Shown: positions 43,135-53,365, counted from the stretch's first letter. The stretch: 64,000 bases of DNA from JAEINY01 sp942490535 (GCA_942490535.1 CALNXQ010000006.1:124001-188000), one strand, 5' to 3'. Translations and numbers: made by a program. The notes: generated by a model from the sequence alone, not told the origin.

Positions 43135-44016
43135 ATGTCACCTATGTTGTTTTTAAAATTTCTGATCAGCAAAGTACTGTATAAACATTTAGCCATGGCA
43201 GTTGGTGTTTTGGCTGTTATTATAACTGCCACCTTCATTGGTATAAATATCTATACCCACCATGGTGAAGCCTATGAAGTACCTGATTTTTCAGGATTGA
43301 CTGAATCACAGTTTAAAGAGTTGATCAAACAAAAAGAATTCAGGTATAATATTATTGACTCGGTCCATTTTGATGATATTCTTCCAGGTGCTGTAGTGGA
43401 ACAAATCCCCAAGGCAGGAGCTAAAGTTAAAAAGAACCGAACCATCCATTTTACCATCAACGCATTGATGCCAGAACAAGTACAAGTACCCAATCTGGTA
43501 GATTACTCCTTGCGCAATGCGAAAGTAATTTTAGAGTCTTATGGTTTAATAACCGGAGAACTCATCTATGTGCCCAGCGAATATACCAACCTCGTGTTGG
43601 GGCAGCATTTCGAAGGAAAAGCCATCTCTCCGGGGACATCGGTTCAGAAAGGTTCAGTTATTGATCTGTTAATCGGCCAAGGACTGAGCAATAAAAAAAC
43701 AAACATCCCGAACCTGTCTGGGTTATCCATTGATGAAGCCAAATATCTTTGTCAATCCGCATCGCTGAACATTGGGGCATCGATGTATGATGAGTCAGTG
43801 CAAACGCCGGAAGATTCACTTTTTGCATTTATCTGGAAACAGCACCCTATGCCAACAGAAGGATCGCGTCTGCAACTGGGGTCATCCATCGATGTGTGGT
43901 TAAGTGTAGATTCATCCAAAATAAGGCCCGATACCTTGGGCATTGATATTCCATTAACGGATTCCATTCAGACTGTAATCCCGGAAACAACAGACAACAT
44001 AGCGATTACTGAATAA
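43135..44016 (+). CDS. Membrane-anchored PASTA-domain protein
   Basis: The 293-residue protein has one transmembrane helix (about 21-41) and then three PASTA repeats (about 46-112, 116-183, 188-258; YEVPDFSGLTESQFKELI, VQVPNLVDYSLRNAKVIL, TNIPNLSGLSIDEAKYLC) facing the periplasm. PASTA domains bind peptidoglycan or muropeptides in Ser/Thr kinases and penicillin-binding proteins. Here no kinase or transpeptidase domain is attached. It precedes the pseudouridine synthase gene by 17 bases and ddl, a cell-wall enzyme, follows. An ATG at 43144 is an alternative start. Confidence 0.85.
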   Translation: MSPMLFLKFLISKVLYKHLAMAVGVLAVIITATFIGINIYTHHGEAYEVPDFSGLTESQFKELIKQKEFRYNIIDSVHFDDILPGAVVEQIPKAGAKVKKNRTIHFTINALMPEQVQVPNLVDYSLRNAKVILESYGLITGELIYVPSEYTNLVLGQHFEGKAISPGTSVQKGSVIDLLIGQGLSNKKTNIPNLSGLSIDEAKYLCQSASLNIGASMYDESVQTPEDSLFAFIWKQHPMPTEGSRLQLGSSIDVWLSVDSSKIRPDTLGIDIPLTDSIQTVIPETTDNIAITE

Positions 44017-44033
44017 TACTTTTACGAAGCATC

Positions 44034-45083
44034 ATGGTTGAAAATACGCAGGAAGAATTGGACGAACTGGACGAGAACAATGAGCTTTTTGAGCATCACC
44101 GCTTTGTGGCGGATCCGGGACAAAGTCCGCTACGCATCGATAAATTCTTAGTGAACCGCATTGAAAATGCTTCACGCAATAAAATACAGGAAGCTGCCGC
44201 GGCCGGTGGCATTCGAGTGAACGACAATCCGGTCAAAGCCAATTATAAGGTAAAACCGGGTGAAATCGTCACGGTGGTCATGTCGTATCCACCACGCGAA
44301 ATCGAAATCATCCCCCAGGATATCCCTCTAAATATTGTCTATGAAGATGATCATTTAATGGTGATCAACAAAAATCCGGGCATGGTGGTGCATCCGGGAT
44401 ATGGTAATTATTCGGGCACCCTGGTCAATGCATTGGCCTGGCACTTAAAAGATTTACCCCTCTTCAACGCGGATGATCCGCGTCCTGGTTTGGTTCACCG
44501 CATTGATAAAGACACCTCCGGACTGTTGGTTGTGGCGAAAACAGAACAGGCAAAAAACCATCTGGCCCGCCAGTTTTTCGATAAAACGTCCACCCGAACC
44601 TATGTGGCATTGGTCTGGGGACAGCCGACTGAAGATGAAGGCCGCATAGAAGGGAATATTGGCCGCAGCTTAAAGGATCGCAAGCAAATGCATGTGTTTC
44701 CGGAAGGTGATTTTGGCAAACCTGCGGTGACCAATTATACCGTTCTGGAACGTCTGGGCTATGTATCCCTGGTGCAATGTCGATTGGAAACCGGCCGGAC
44801 GCATCAGATCCGCGTACACATGAAATACATTGGGCATACCTTGTTTAACGACGAACGATACGGGGGTGACCACATCCTGAAGGGCACTACTTTTACCAAA
44901 TACAAACAATTTGTTCAAAATTGTTTCAAAGTTCTGCCGCGTCAAGCGCTGCATGCAAAAACACTCGGCTTTATACACCCCTGGACCAATGAATACATTT
45001 CATTCGACTCCGAAATTCCGGAAGATATGCTCCAGGGCATTGAAAAATGGCGGGGTTATATTGCTGGCAGAGAAGAAGAATAA
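44034..45083 (+). CDS. Pseudouridine synthase, RluA/RluD family
   Basis: The 349-residue protein has an S4 RNA-binding domain (about 30-90; LRIDKFLVNRIENASRNKIQEAAAAG). The catalytic domain contains HRIDKDTSGLLVVAKT (about 152-167) with the essential aspartate, and the late GRTHQIRVHMKYIGH. These mark the RluA/RluD family, which isomerises uridines in 23S rRNA helix 69. The N-terminal ~25 residues are very acidic. It belongs to a PASTA-RluD-Ddl run that is common in this phylum. RluD is the likely type, but the target sites are not proven. Confidence 0.92.
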   Translation: MVENTQEELDELDENNELFEHHRFVADPGQSPLRIDKFLVNRIENASRNKIQEAAAAGGIRVNDNPVKANYKVKPGEIVTVVMSYPPREIEIIPQDIPLNIVYEDDHLMVINKNPGMVVHPGYGNYSGTLVNALAWHLKDLPLFNADDPRPGLVHRIDKDTSGLLVVAKTEQAKNHLARQFFDKTSTRTYVALVWGQPTEDEGRIEGNIGRSLKDRKQMHVFPEGDFGKPAVTNYTVLERLGYVSLVQCRLETGRTHQIRVHMKYIGHTLFNDERYGGDHILKGTTFTKYKQFVQNCFKVLPRQALHAKTLGFIHPWTNEYISFDSEIPEDMLQGIEKWRGYIAGREEE

Positions 45084-45128
45084 CATTGAACTTGAATACC
45101 TACTCGTCAAACTCCAACAATTCTGGTT

Positions 45129-46118
45129 ATGAAGAAAAATATTGGCATCATATACGGTGGATACTCATCCGAAGTCGTTGTATCGGAAAAAAGTATGCAG
45201 GGAATTATGTCCTTTATTGATTGCGAATTATATAATTGCTATCCCATTTTAATCACTGCTGACCAATGGAGTGCTGTCATCGACAACCAAATGCATCCCA
45301 TGGATAAAAACGATTTCTCGTTTCAATTGAATGGAGAGAAAACCACCCTTGATTGTGCCTATATTACCATTCATGGCACACCTGGCGAAAACGGACTGCT
45401 GCAAGGTTATTTGAAAATGGCGGGCATTCCGCACACCACTTGTGATGTATTACCATCCGCTCTGACTTTTAATAAATTCACCTGCAACACCTACCTCAAG
45501 GGATTTGGAGTGGCTGTTGCAGACTCGGTTCTCGTTCGGAAAGGATCGGAGTACAATGCAGATGACATCATTGAAAAGGTGGGTTTACCCTGTTTTGTCA
45601 AGCCCAATGCAGGTGGCTCCAGCTTTGGAATTACCAAGGTAAAAACAAACGATGAAATGCAGCCTGCTCTTGAAAAGGCCTTTACCGAAAGTGACGAAAT
45701 CATCATTGAACAATTTTTAGGAGGCACAGAAGTCACGTGTGGTCTATATAAAACAAAGCAGGAATCCGTCATTTTCCCACTGACTGAAGTCATTAGTAAA
45801 AATGAATTCTTTGATTTTGAAGCTAAATACGATGCTACAAAAGCAGAAGAGATCACGCCTGCCCGACTGGACACTAAAGTGCGTGACCGCATCCAATCCA
45901 TCTCTTCATTGATCTACGATATACTGGGTTGCAAGGGCATTGTGCGGATCGATTATATCCTGAGCGATAATAAAATATTCATGCTGGAAGTAAACACAAC
46001 ACCCGGCATGACCGTCACCAGCTTTATTCCGCAACAAATCAGAGCAGCCGGTTTGGACATCAAAACGGTATTCAACTCAATTATTGAGGATGCCATGAGC
46101 AGAGCGAAAGAAGCTTAA
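45129..46118 (+). CDS. ddl: D-alanine--D-alanine ligase
   Basis: The 329-residue ATP-grasp ligase makes the D-Ala-D-Ala end of peptidoglycan precursors. Motifs in order are the N-terminal GIIYGGYSSEVVVSEKS, IHGTPGENGLLQGYL (about 77-91), CFVKPNAGGSSFGITKV (ATP loop) and GIVRIDYILSD followed by FMLEVNTTPGMTVTSFIP at the end. All are typical of Bacteroidota Ddl. It starts 45 bases after the pseudouridine synthase gene and is followed by a terminator. Whether it accepts D-lactate in place of D-alanine cannot be judged by eye. Confidence 0.93.
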   Translation: MKKNIGIIYGGYSSEVVVSEKSMQGIMSFIDCELYNCYPILITADQWSAVIDNQMHPMDKNDFSFQLNGEKTTLDCAYITIHGTPGENGLLQGYLKMAGIPHTTCDVLPSALTFNKFTCNTYLKGFGVAVADSVLVRKGSEYNADDIIEKVGLPCFVKPNAGGSSFGITKVKTNDEMQPALEKAFTESDEIIIEQFLGGTEVTCGLYKTKQESVIFPLTEVISKNEFFDFEAKYDATKAEEITPARLDTKVRDRIQSISSLIYDILGCKGIVRIDYILSDNKIFMLEVNTTPGMTVTSFIPQQIRAAGLDIKTVFNSIIEDAMSRAKEA

Positions 46119-46143
46119 AACTAAGGTCATTGATCATACACAC

Positions 46144-46173
46144 AAAAAGCCTGGCAAAACCAGGCTTTTTTTT
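46144..46173 (+). terminator. Intrinsic terminator after ddl
   Basis: AAAAAGCCTGG pairs with CCAGGCTTTTT around the 5-base loop CAAAA, continuing into further T. It also has an A-run side and could serve the convergent DUF4097 gene. Confidence 0.88.
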
Positions 46174-46194
46174 ATGACATGGCGATTACTTGAC

Positions 46195-47226
46195 TTAAAA
46201 GAAAGCCTGTGCACCTGTTGTACTTGTTGCCGTTACCACAATGGCCCCTTTTCCGGCCTTATTTTTCTTCTTTTTTGATTTACCATATAAGGCAATAAAG
46301 GAATTATCTGATTCACACACATAGGATAACTCCGATTGGTCATTATCAAAATTGAATTTGATTTTGCCTTCGGTGGTGGTAAAAGCTGATGAACCCGTCA
46401 ATTTGACACGCGAGCCACTAATTTCACCTTTTGTGGACTGCAGATTCAATATTCCTTCCACATCAAATAACTTAAAGCTACCCGATGCCGAAACAGAATT
46501 CACGTTACCCTTAGTATTGGATAGTTTTAAGTTGCCAGAGTTAGTTTTCATCTTCACATCACCGGTAATTTCCAGTAGTGTTTGAGCACCATCCGTGCTT
46601 TCTGTAGCCACGGTTCCCTTAATCTGCCTGGCATTTAAATCACCACTATACGTTGCCAAAACCACATCGCCCTCCACCTGACTCACTTCCTGCTGACCAC
46701 TTTTATTATAAGTTGTCAGTTTACCCGTAATATTTTGAGCAGTGATAGAGCCCGTTTTCGACTTCAATTTAGCCTCGCCTTTCATCTGATCGATAGTAAT
46801 CTTACCCGACTCCGATTCAGCGCTCAAGACACATTCCCCAATACCGATAACATCAATATAGCCAGAACTCGTGTGCACCTCCACATTCACTTGGTTAGGA
46901 ACAGAAATAATAATGGATCCGGCATGAGACGTCCAACCGGAAGCCGGAATTTTCACCTCCACCTTCAAGGTGGTCCCTTCCTGAACCATCTCCACTTTAT
47001 AGGCATCATTTTGTTTACCGGCACTTAAAACAGCCTCAACCTGAACCGCATCGCCTTTATTAACTACTACTTTACAAAACTCACCTGACACTATGACCTG
47101 ATTAACACCTTCGAAACCCTTTTGCGCTTCAAAAACTTTTGTAAGATCCTGAGCCGAGAGACTCACTGTAGCCAGGATCATAAAAAATAGTGTGTAAAAT
47201 TTTCTCATCATTTGACTCTTTTTCAT
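46195..47226 (-). CDS. DUF4097-type beta-strand-repeat secreted protein
   Basis: The 343-residue protein has a signal peptide (cut near SLSAQ, about residue 25). The rest is a long series of short beta strands with a period of about 20 residues (VEVHTSSGYIDVIG, AESESGKITIDQM, LKSKTGSITAQNI, KMKTNSGNLKLSN, LQSTKGEISGSRV). This fits the DUF4097/DUF2807 beta-helix families of putative adhesins. A basic stretch, KSKKKKNKAGK, is near the C-terminus. In-frame ATGs at codons 6 and 7 are alternative starts. The function is not established. Confidence 0.78.
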   Translation of the reverse strand: MKKSQMMRKFYTLFFMILATVSLSAQDLTKVFEAQKGFEGVNQVIVSGEFCKVVVNKGDAVQVEAVLSAGKQNDAYKVEMVQEGTTLKVEVKIPASGWTSHAGSIIISVPNQVNVEVHTSSGYIDVIGIGECVLSAESESGKITIDQMKGEAKLKSKTGSITAQNITGKLTTYNKSGQQEVSQVEGDVVLATYSGDLNARQIKGTVATESTDGAQTLLEITGDVKMKTNSGNLKLSNTKGNVNSVSASGSFKLFDVEGILNLQSTKGEISGSRVKLTGSSAFTTTEGKIKFNFDNDQSELSYVCESDNSFIALYGKSKKKKNKAGKGAIVVTATSTTGAQAFF

Positions 47227-47355
47227 TGAACAATAAAAACTAGTACGCCTTGCTGATCGAAAAGTTTCTGCTCCTCATAAATAGTTATCAACAAGTGGTA
47301 AAACATCCCCTTCAATTTACAACATTCCTTTGTGAAAGATCAATTTCAAGGCCAT

Positions 47356-47386
47356 AAAAAAAACCCGGATCAAAACGATCCGGGTC
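47356..47386 (-). terminator. Intrinsic terminator after gcvP
   Basis: On the minus strand ACCCGGATC pairs with GATCCGGGT around a 5-base loop and is followed by eight T, about 25 bases beyond the gcvP stop. Confidence 0.88.
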
Positions 47387-47409
47387 CTAAAAAGATAATA
47401 TAGTAATAT

Positions 47410-50280
47410 TTACTCTTCTCTATAACTTTCGATGGGAGCACAAGTACATACCAAATTACGGTCTCCGTAGGCATCATCCACGCGTGCTACATCAATCCAG
47501 AACTTATTCTCACGAATCCATTCCAACGGATAAGCGGCTTTCTCACGTCCGTAAGAATGATTCCACTCATCACTGACTACACGATAAGCCGGGTGAGGTG
47601 CATTTTTCAATACGTTATCGACTTTGTCTGCATCCCCATTTTGTATCTCCTGAATCTCCGCATAGATGGATTTAATGGCCTCAATGAAGCGATCTAATTC
47701 CTGCAAAGACTCACTTTCAGTAGGCTCTACCATCAAGGTGCCATGTACCGGGAAGGATAAAGTAGGCGCATGGAAGCCATAATCCATCAAACGCTTGGCA
47801 ATATCCGTTTCGGTAATACCTGATTCCGCTTTGATGTGACGGCATTCCAGGATCATCTCATGAGCCACCCGACCATTCTTACCTGTATACAAAATACCAA
47901 AGTCATCCTTCAATGCAGTGGCCATGTAGTTGGCATTCAGAATGGCCATTTTAGTGGATTGGGTCAATCCTTCTGATCCCAACATCTTAATGTAACCATA
48001 GGTAATTGGCAATACACTGGCGCTACCCCATGGCGCTGCAGCAACTGCTGTAATACCATTGCGGTGATTATCCACTACCGGGTGTGACGGCAAGAACTCA
48101 ACCAGGTGAGCGGCCACACCAATAGGACCAACACCAGGACCACCACCACCGTGAGGGATGGCAAATGTTTTATGTAAATTCAAGTGACACACGTCAGCAC
48201 CAATGTAGCCAGGACTGGTTAATCCCACCTGGGCATTCATATTGGCACCATCCATATACACCTGACCACCGTTATCATGAATGATCTGACACACATCGAT
48301 GATCGACTCCTCGAACACGCCGTGTGTGGAAGGATAAGTGACCATCAAACAAGATAATTCATCCTTATGCTTTTCTGCTTTGGTACGTAAATCTTCGACG
48401 TCGATATTACCTTTGGCATCGCAATTTACCACCACCACTTTCATGCCGGCCATAACCGCACTGGCAGGATTGGTTCCATGCGCGGAGGCAGGAATAATGG
48501 CCACATTACGCTGGTGATCGCCACGACTTTCATGATAGGCCTGAATGGCCATCAATCCGGCATACTCACCTGCTGCACCTGAGTTAGGCTGCAGACTCAC
48601 ATCGGCAAAACCGGTAATCTCAGACAAGTCTCTGCGCAGCTCTTCCATCATGATGTGGTAGCCTTCCGCCTGATCCAGAGGAATGAATGGGTGCAAGCCG
48701 TTAAACTCAATCCAGCTCAATGGTAACATCTCGGTAGCTGCATTCAGTTTCATGGTACATGATCCCAATGAAATCATGGAGTGCGTCAAAGAGATATCGC
48801 GTCGTTCCAATTTCTTAATGTAACGTACCATCTCAGCTTCCGCACGGAATTTCTTAAATACATCCTGCGTTAGAAAATCACTGGTCCGACGGAATTCATC
48901 TTTCAGTTGACAGCCTTCACCCAACGCATTAATCACCGGCACTTCTTTACCAGCAGCTTTGGCAAATGTCTCCACAATCCAGTTGACATCTTCCAGGTTG
49001 GTAGTTTCATCGATACTCAAGCCAACTTCCCCATTTTCGAAGTAGCGGAAGTTCATTTCCAGCTCAAGGCTGTACTTTTCAATATCTTCCACCTTCACGC
49101 CTGCAGGTAGTGCAAAACGAATGGTATCAAAGAAGTCGCTATTCAATTGCTGATAGCCTAATTTTTCAACCTCTTCTGTCAATTGACAGGCAATGGCATG
49201 AATGCGTCCGGCAATGTGCTCAATACCCTCTTTTCCATGATACACCGCATAAAAACTAGCCATGGTGGCTAATAATGCCTGAGCTGTACAGATGTTTGAA
49301 GTCGCGCGCTCACGCTTAATGTGCTGTTCACGTGTCTGAAGAGCCATACGCAAAGCCCGCTTGCCGTTCACATCTTTGGTAACCCCAATGATACGACCGG
49401 GCAAGTAACGCTTAAATTCATCTTTTGTGGCAAAATAGGCGGCATGGGGACCACCGTATCCCATTGGTACACCGAAACGCTGTGACGTACCGAATACCAC
49501 ATCAGCGCCCCATTCACCCGGAGGGGTTAACAGCGATAAACTCAATAAATCGGCGGCAAAGGCAATGCGCGATTCGTTGGCATGAGCTTTGGCCACTAAT
49601 TCGCGATAGTCTTCAACATTACCGTTTGAGTTCGGGTATTGCACCATCACACCAAATACATTTTCGCCAAATTCCAACGATTTAAAATCACCGAATTTCA
49701 GCTCAATACCCAGCGGCTTAGCGCGTGTAATTAATACTTCTTTGGTTTGTGGCCACATCAATTCATCGGCCAGCATCACATTCACACCCGCTTTAACCTG
49801 GGCACGACTACGTGCGTTGTACATCATCACCATGGCTTCGGCAGCTGCTGTCGCCTCATCCAATAAAGATGCATTGGCCAACTCCAAACCAGTCATCTCG
49901 GTAATCACCGTCTGGTAATTCAACAGCGCTTCCAAACGACCTTGTGAAATCTCCGCCTGGTAAGGAGTATAAGAGGTATACCACACCGGGTTTTCCAATA
50001 CATTACGCAGGATCACAGCCGGTGTAATCACATCGTAATAACCCATTCCGATGTAAGTATTGTACACTTTGTTTTTAGACGCCAGGTTATGTATTTTCTT
50101 GAAATACTTACGTTCCGTCAGCCCCTCCTCAATATTTAAAGGTTTTTTCAGACGAATGGAGGCCGGAACCGTTTGATCAATCAATTCATCGAGGGATGAT
50201 ACCCCAATTTTTTCAAGCATGGTGCCAATCTCATGATCCCTTGGACCAATGTGACGTTGGACGAACTTATCGATTGCCAT
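47410..50280 (-). CDS. gcvP: Glycine dehydrogenase (decarboxylating), P protein
   Basis: The single-chain P protein of the glycine cleavage system (956 residues) decarboxylates glycine with pyridoxal phosphate and passes the aminomethyl group to lipoyl-GcvH. The start MAIDKFVQRHIGPRDHEI is typical. The N-half has YTPYQAEISQGRLEALLNYQ, and the C-half has the cofactor lysine in HLNLHKTFAIPHGGGGPG (about residue 700) and GSCTMKLNA. It is full length, not split into GcvPA/GcvPB. The GcvT and GcvH genes are not adjacent, and no glycine riboswitch was recognised in the 160 bases upstream. Confidence 0.96.
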   Translation of the reverse strand: MAIDKFVQRHIGPRDHEIGTMLEKIGVSSLDELIDQTVPASIRLKKPLNIEEGLTERKYFKKIHNLASKNKVYNTYIGMGYYDVITPAVILRNVLENPVWYTSYTPYQAEISQGRLEALLNYQTVITEMTGLELANASLLDEATAAAEAMVMMYNARSRAQVKAGVNVMLADELMWPQTKEVLITRAKPLGIELKFGDFKSLEFGENVFGVMVQYPNSNGNVEDYRELVAKAHANESRIAFAADLLSLSLLTPPGEWGADVVFGTSQRFGVPMGYGGPHAAYFATKDEFKRYLPGRIIGVTKDVNGKRALRMALQTREQHIKRERATSNICTAQALLATMASFYAVYHGKEGIEHIAGRIHAIACQLTEEVEKLGYQQLNSDFFDTIRFALPAGVKVEDIEKYSLELEMNFRYFENGEVGLSIDETTNLEDVNWIVETFAKAAGKEVPVINALGEGCQLKDEFRRTSDFLTQDVFKKFRAEAEMVRYIKKLERRDISLTHSMISLGSCTMKLNAATEMLPLSWIEFNGLHPFIPLDQAEGYHIMMEELRRDLSEITGFADVSLQPNSGAAGEYAGLMAIQAYHESRGDHQRNVAIIPASAHGTNPASAVMAGMKVVVVNCDAKGNIDVEDLRTKAEKHKDELSCLMVTYPSTHGVFEESIIDVCQIIHDNGGQVYMDGANMNAQVGLTSPGYIGADVCHLNLHKTFAIPHGGGGPGVGPIGVAAHLVEFLPSHPVVDNHRNGITAVAAAPWGSASVLPITYGYIKMLGSEGLTQSTKMAILNANYMATALKDDFGILYTGKNGRVAHEMILECRHIKAESGITETDIAKRLMDYGFHAPTLSFPVHGTLMVEPTESESLQELDRFIEAIKSIYAEIQEIQNGDADKVDNVLKNAPHPAYRVVSDEWNHSYGREKAAYPLEWIRENKFWIDVARVDDAYGDRNLVCTCAPIESYREE

Positions 50281-50442
50281 ATTCTTTTATTTTATAAAAT
50301 CGTTAAATCAGTTGTGACTTTCGTTGCCAAATTGATAAATTATTTCGCTGAAAGACTATGATTTTTGTTGGTTTCTACCAAAAACTTTAGCACTCTCCCT
50401 CAATGCATTAATAATTAACACATCGCTCCTTTTTTGTGATTT

Positions 50443-51087
50443 TTATTGATTCAGGAAGGGATTATTCCGACGTTCATGCCCCACTGTGGTAGAGGGTCCA
50501 TGTCCGGGGTAAAGCACCACTTCATCGGCCATTGTCAGTACTTTATTTTTTAAGTTACTGATCAAGGTATCAAAATCACCTCCCGGTAAATCGGCCCGTC
50601 CAATGCTTTCGCGAAAAATCGCATCCCCCACAATGGCAAACTGCTCCTCGGACTGATAAAACAGAATGCCGCCCGGCGAGTGCCCAGGCACGTGAATCAC
50701 TTTCAAGGTGGAATGACCAAAAGTGACTTCGTCGCCTTCACTCAGGTAATTGCCGATAGCCGGTGGATTTTCATCCACTTCAACTCCAAATTGAGCCGCA
50801 TAAGTTACCGTCTGGCCCACAAAAAACTCATCACCAATGTGTCCTTCAGACTGCAAATCGTAGGTTCTGGCTATGTAGGCCGATCCAAACACATGATCCA
50901 GATGCATGTGTGTGTGCAGTAAGCGCACCGGTTTCAAGTCCTTATTGGCAATAAAATCGGAAATAAATTTACGCTCATCCGCCGACAAACAGCCCGGATC
51001 GATAATCACACATTCTTTGGTTTCATCGGAAAGAATATAGGTATTCTCCTGCCAGGGATTAATGGGTAATACGTCAATTGTTATCAT
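50443..51087 (-). CDS. Metallo-beta-lactamase-fold hydrolase, glyoxalase II-like
   Basis: The protein is about 214 residues from the ATG at 51087 (MITIDVLPINPWQENTYIL). An ATG at 51138 would overlap the pcm gene and add 17 unlikely residues. Metal motifs are intact: HTHMHLDH (HxHxDH), a histidine in VPGHSPGG, an aspartate in IVGDAIF, and YPGHGPST. The active-site spacing resembles YcbL/hydroxyacylglutathione hydrolase relatives, but the C-terminal glutathione-binding domain of true glyoxalase II is missing. It would hydrolyse a thioester or similar bond. It follows pcm by 11 bases, so one transcript is likely. Confidence 0.82.
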   Translation of the reverse strand: MITIDVLPINPWQENTYILSDETKECVIIDPGCLSADERKFISDFIANKDLKPVRLLHTHMHLDHVFGSAYIARTYDLQSEGHIGDEFFVGQTVTYAAQFGVEVDENPPAIGNYLSEGDEVTFGHSTLKVIHVPGHSPGGILFYQSEEQFAIVGDAIFRESIGRADLPGGDFDTLISNLKNKVLTMADEVVLYPGHGPSTTVGHERRNNPFLNQ

Positions 51088-51098
51088 GTATTTGCTAT

Positions 51099-51746
51099 TT
51101 ATTTTACTATTCCTTTTAACATTGGCACAAAGGCACACTCACCCATTTGCTCTTGCTCAAAATCATCTTCACTCAAGCGTGCTATTTTCATCATCACCTG
51201 TCGGGTATCGCCGAGGGGAATGATCAGGATGCCCCCCACTTTTAATTGGGTCAATAAATCGCGGGGGATAAATGGAGCGCCGGCCGTCACAATAATTTTA
51301 TCAAAGGGTGCAAACGTGGGCAGCCCTTTATAACCATCGCCCAAAAAGAAACGCGCGGCATACCCCAATTCAGATAATAAACGCGTAGAGCGATGATAGA
51401 GTTCACGTTGCCGCTCGATGGAAAAAAGCTTTACACCCAATTCGATTAATACGGCGGCCTGATAACCGGAGCCAGTCCCCACTTCTAAAACACGATCCTC
51501 CGCTTGAACCTGAAGTAATTCCGTTTGGTAAGCCACGGTGTAGGGTTGTGAAATGGTTTGACCCGCTGCTATGGGAAAGGCTTTGTCCTGATAAGCAAAA
51601 TTCACAAAACTACTCTCCAAAAACAGATGACGCGGAATTTTGCCAATAGCCGCCAACACTTTAGCATCCCGAATACCTTTATCGGCTAACTCCTGCACCA
51701 AACGGGCCCGCATTCCCCGGTGTCTGAATGAATCTCTTTGCTCCAT
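51099..51746 (-). CDS. pcm: Protein-L-isoaspartate O-methyltransferase
   Basis: Pcm methylates L-isoaspartyl residues so that damaged proteins can be repaired. The ATG at 51746 gives MEQRDSFRHRGMRARLVQEL, matching the family's start (RxxxVxxL region). The frame can open 17 codons earlier at 51797 with no support. Motifs are AFPIAAGQTISQPYTVA (about 68-84), the S-adenosylmethionine loop VLEVGTGSGYQAAVLIELG and the post-motif VTAGAPFIP. It is about 215 residues, as expected. Confidence 0.9.
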   Translation of the reverse strand: MEQRDSFRHRGMRARLVQELADKGIRDAKVLAAIGKIPRHLFLESSFVNFAYQDKAFPIAAGQTISQPYTVAYQTELLQVQAEDRVLEVGTGSGYQAAVLIELGVKLFSIERQRELYHRSTRLLSELGYAARFFLGDGYKGLPTFAPFDKIIVTAGAPFIPRDLLTQLKVGGILIIPLGDTRQVMMKIARLSEDDFEQEQMGECAFVPMLKGIVK

Positions 51747-51931
51747 ATGAGGCGTAAAAATAAGGTTATTTTTCAAGCCTCCTGAAGCCAGTTTCATTTA
51801 CCTGTCACTCAACCGCTATACATATTAAATAAACCGTTGATATTCATCAAAATCTCTCGTAAATTTAATAGAAGAAATAAACTTTTTTGAGGCAATAAAA
51901 TTTTTTTCAACAAATATCGTTTTCAAGTACA

Positions 51932-53365
51932 ATGGGGTTTCGAGGGAAAATGAATAAAATAAAAACAGTAGTTGTTTTTTTAATCAGTGACATTCTGTTT
52001 GCGCTGGGGGCTGCGATGGTCTCCATCGCAATGGTCATGGAGCATCTTCCCATCTTATTAGCCCGTTTGTCGGCCTTCCTGCCCATACCGGCCAATCAAC
52101 CCATGGCCATCACCGGCCTATGCGGGTATTACCTGGGCCTTCTTTACCTGGGTGGCCTCTACCGGACGGATCGAACCTTATCCAAAAGGAAACAATTCAC
52201 CAATGTATCCGGAAGTATCAGTGTAGGCCTGTCCATTCTTTTTGTGTTTACCTTTGGTGTTTTTGAATTATTCGCCTATTCCAACGCCTGGAATACCTAT
52301 TTACAACTGATCATCATCAGTGTTTCCTTTCTGGCCATTCCCCGCATGATCATCGCTCAAGTCATTTTAACCCTCTTAAAAAAGGGTATTTTGCATTATG
52401 ATGCCATATTGGTGGGTTCTGCAGCTACCTTAAAAGATGCCTTTACCGAGATTGCCATTCTAAGTAATCGCAGCGGTTATCGAATTATTCAGGTTTTATC
52501 CACCGATCACGTGCCTTTACAAAATGGCCTGAATGCGGTGTCAGTGGTCACAGAGTCAACCGAATTAAAGCAAATCATTGCCGAGCAAAAACCCGATGAA
52601 ATCATCATTGCACTCCCTTTATTTAACAGCAAAACCATCTCCGAAATTTTAACCCTGGGAAAGGAGAATAACATCACTGTAAAAATACTACCTGATTTAA
52701 CTGCCATCCTGGAAGGTTTTGTAAAGATTGACAGCATGAGTGCCCCCCCGTTTGTGACCATTACGAATAAAGAATTACCCGTTTGGCAACAACTGTTTAA
52801 GCGCCTAACGGATATTACAATATCACTAGTGGGCATTGTGTTGATTGTCCCATTTTTCCCATTCATTGCCTGGAAAATCAAACAGTCCTCCCCGGGTCCT
52901 GTTTTTTACTTGCAGGAACGCATCGGAAAAAACGGACATCCGTTTCAGATGATTAAGTTCCGAACCATGTATACCAATGCCGAAGAGCATGGCCCCTCCC
53001 TGTCGTCTGAAAACGACCAGCGCATCACCCCCTTTGGCCGCTTCCTGCGACGCTGGCGACTGGATGAGCTGCCCCAGTTTTTAAATGTAATTAAAAGTGA
53101 CATGGCGCTTGTGGGGCCGCGTCCCGAACGACAGCATTACATTGATCAATTATTAAAGAAAACGCCCCATTTCAGTCGTCTATTAAGTGTGAAGCCGGGT
53201 ATTACCTCCATGGGCATGGTGAAATTTGGATATGCTGAAAATCTGGATCAGATGATCAAGCGCTTGCGCTACGACATGATCTACATGGAGAACCTATCGC
53301 TTTTTGTTGATTTTAAAATTTTCCTCTACACTTTAAAAACTCTGGTGCTGGGAGAAGGAAAATAA
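51932..53365 (+). CDS. Initiating sugar-phosphate transferase (polyprenyl-phosphate glycosyl-1-phosphate transferase)
   Basis: The 477 residues have four N-terminal membrane helices (about 10-135), a central CoA-binding-like domain (about 145-270) and a fifth membrane helix (about 292-312). The catalytic bacterial sugar-transferase domain follows: KQSSPGPVFYLQERIGKNG, FRTMYTNAE, RWRLDELPQFLNVIKSDMALVGPRPE. Such WcaJ/WbaP-like enzymes put the first sugar-1-phosphate on undecaprenyl phosphate to begin capsule, EPS or O-antigen synthesis. No other glycan assembly gene is next to it. An ATG at 51950 after GAGGGAAA is an alternative start. Confidence 0.88.
   Translation: MGFRGKMNKIKTVVVFLISDILFALGAAMVSIAMVMEHLPILLARLSAFLPIPANQPMAITGLCGYYLGLLYLGGLYRTDRTLSKRKQFTNVSGSISVGLSILFVFTFGVFELFAYSNAWNTYLQLIIISVSFLAIPRMIIAQVILTLLKKGILHYDAILVGSAATLKDAFTEIAILSNRSGYRIIQVLSTDHVPLQNGLNAVSVVTESTELKQIIAEQKPDEIIIALPLFNSKTISEILTLGKENNITVKILPDLTAILEGFVKIDSMSAPPFVTITNKELPVWQQLFKRLTDITISLVGIVLIVPFFPFIAWKIKQSSPGPVFYLQERIGKNGHPFQMIKFRTMYTNAEEHGPSLSSENDQRITPFGRFLRRWRLDELPQFLNVIKSDMALVGPRPERQHYIDQLLKKTPHFSRLLSVKPGITSMGMVKFGYAENLDQMIKRLRYDMIYMENLSLFVDFKIFLYTLKTLVLGEGK

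Noticed and set aside
50281..50442. Glycine riboswitch upstream of gcvP
   Set aside because: The leader has neither the conserved paired aptamer motifs nor enough stem-forming sequence by eye.
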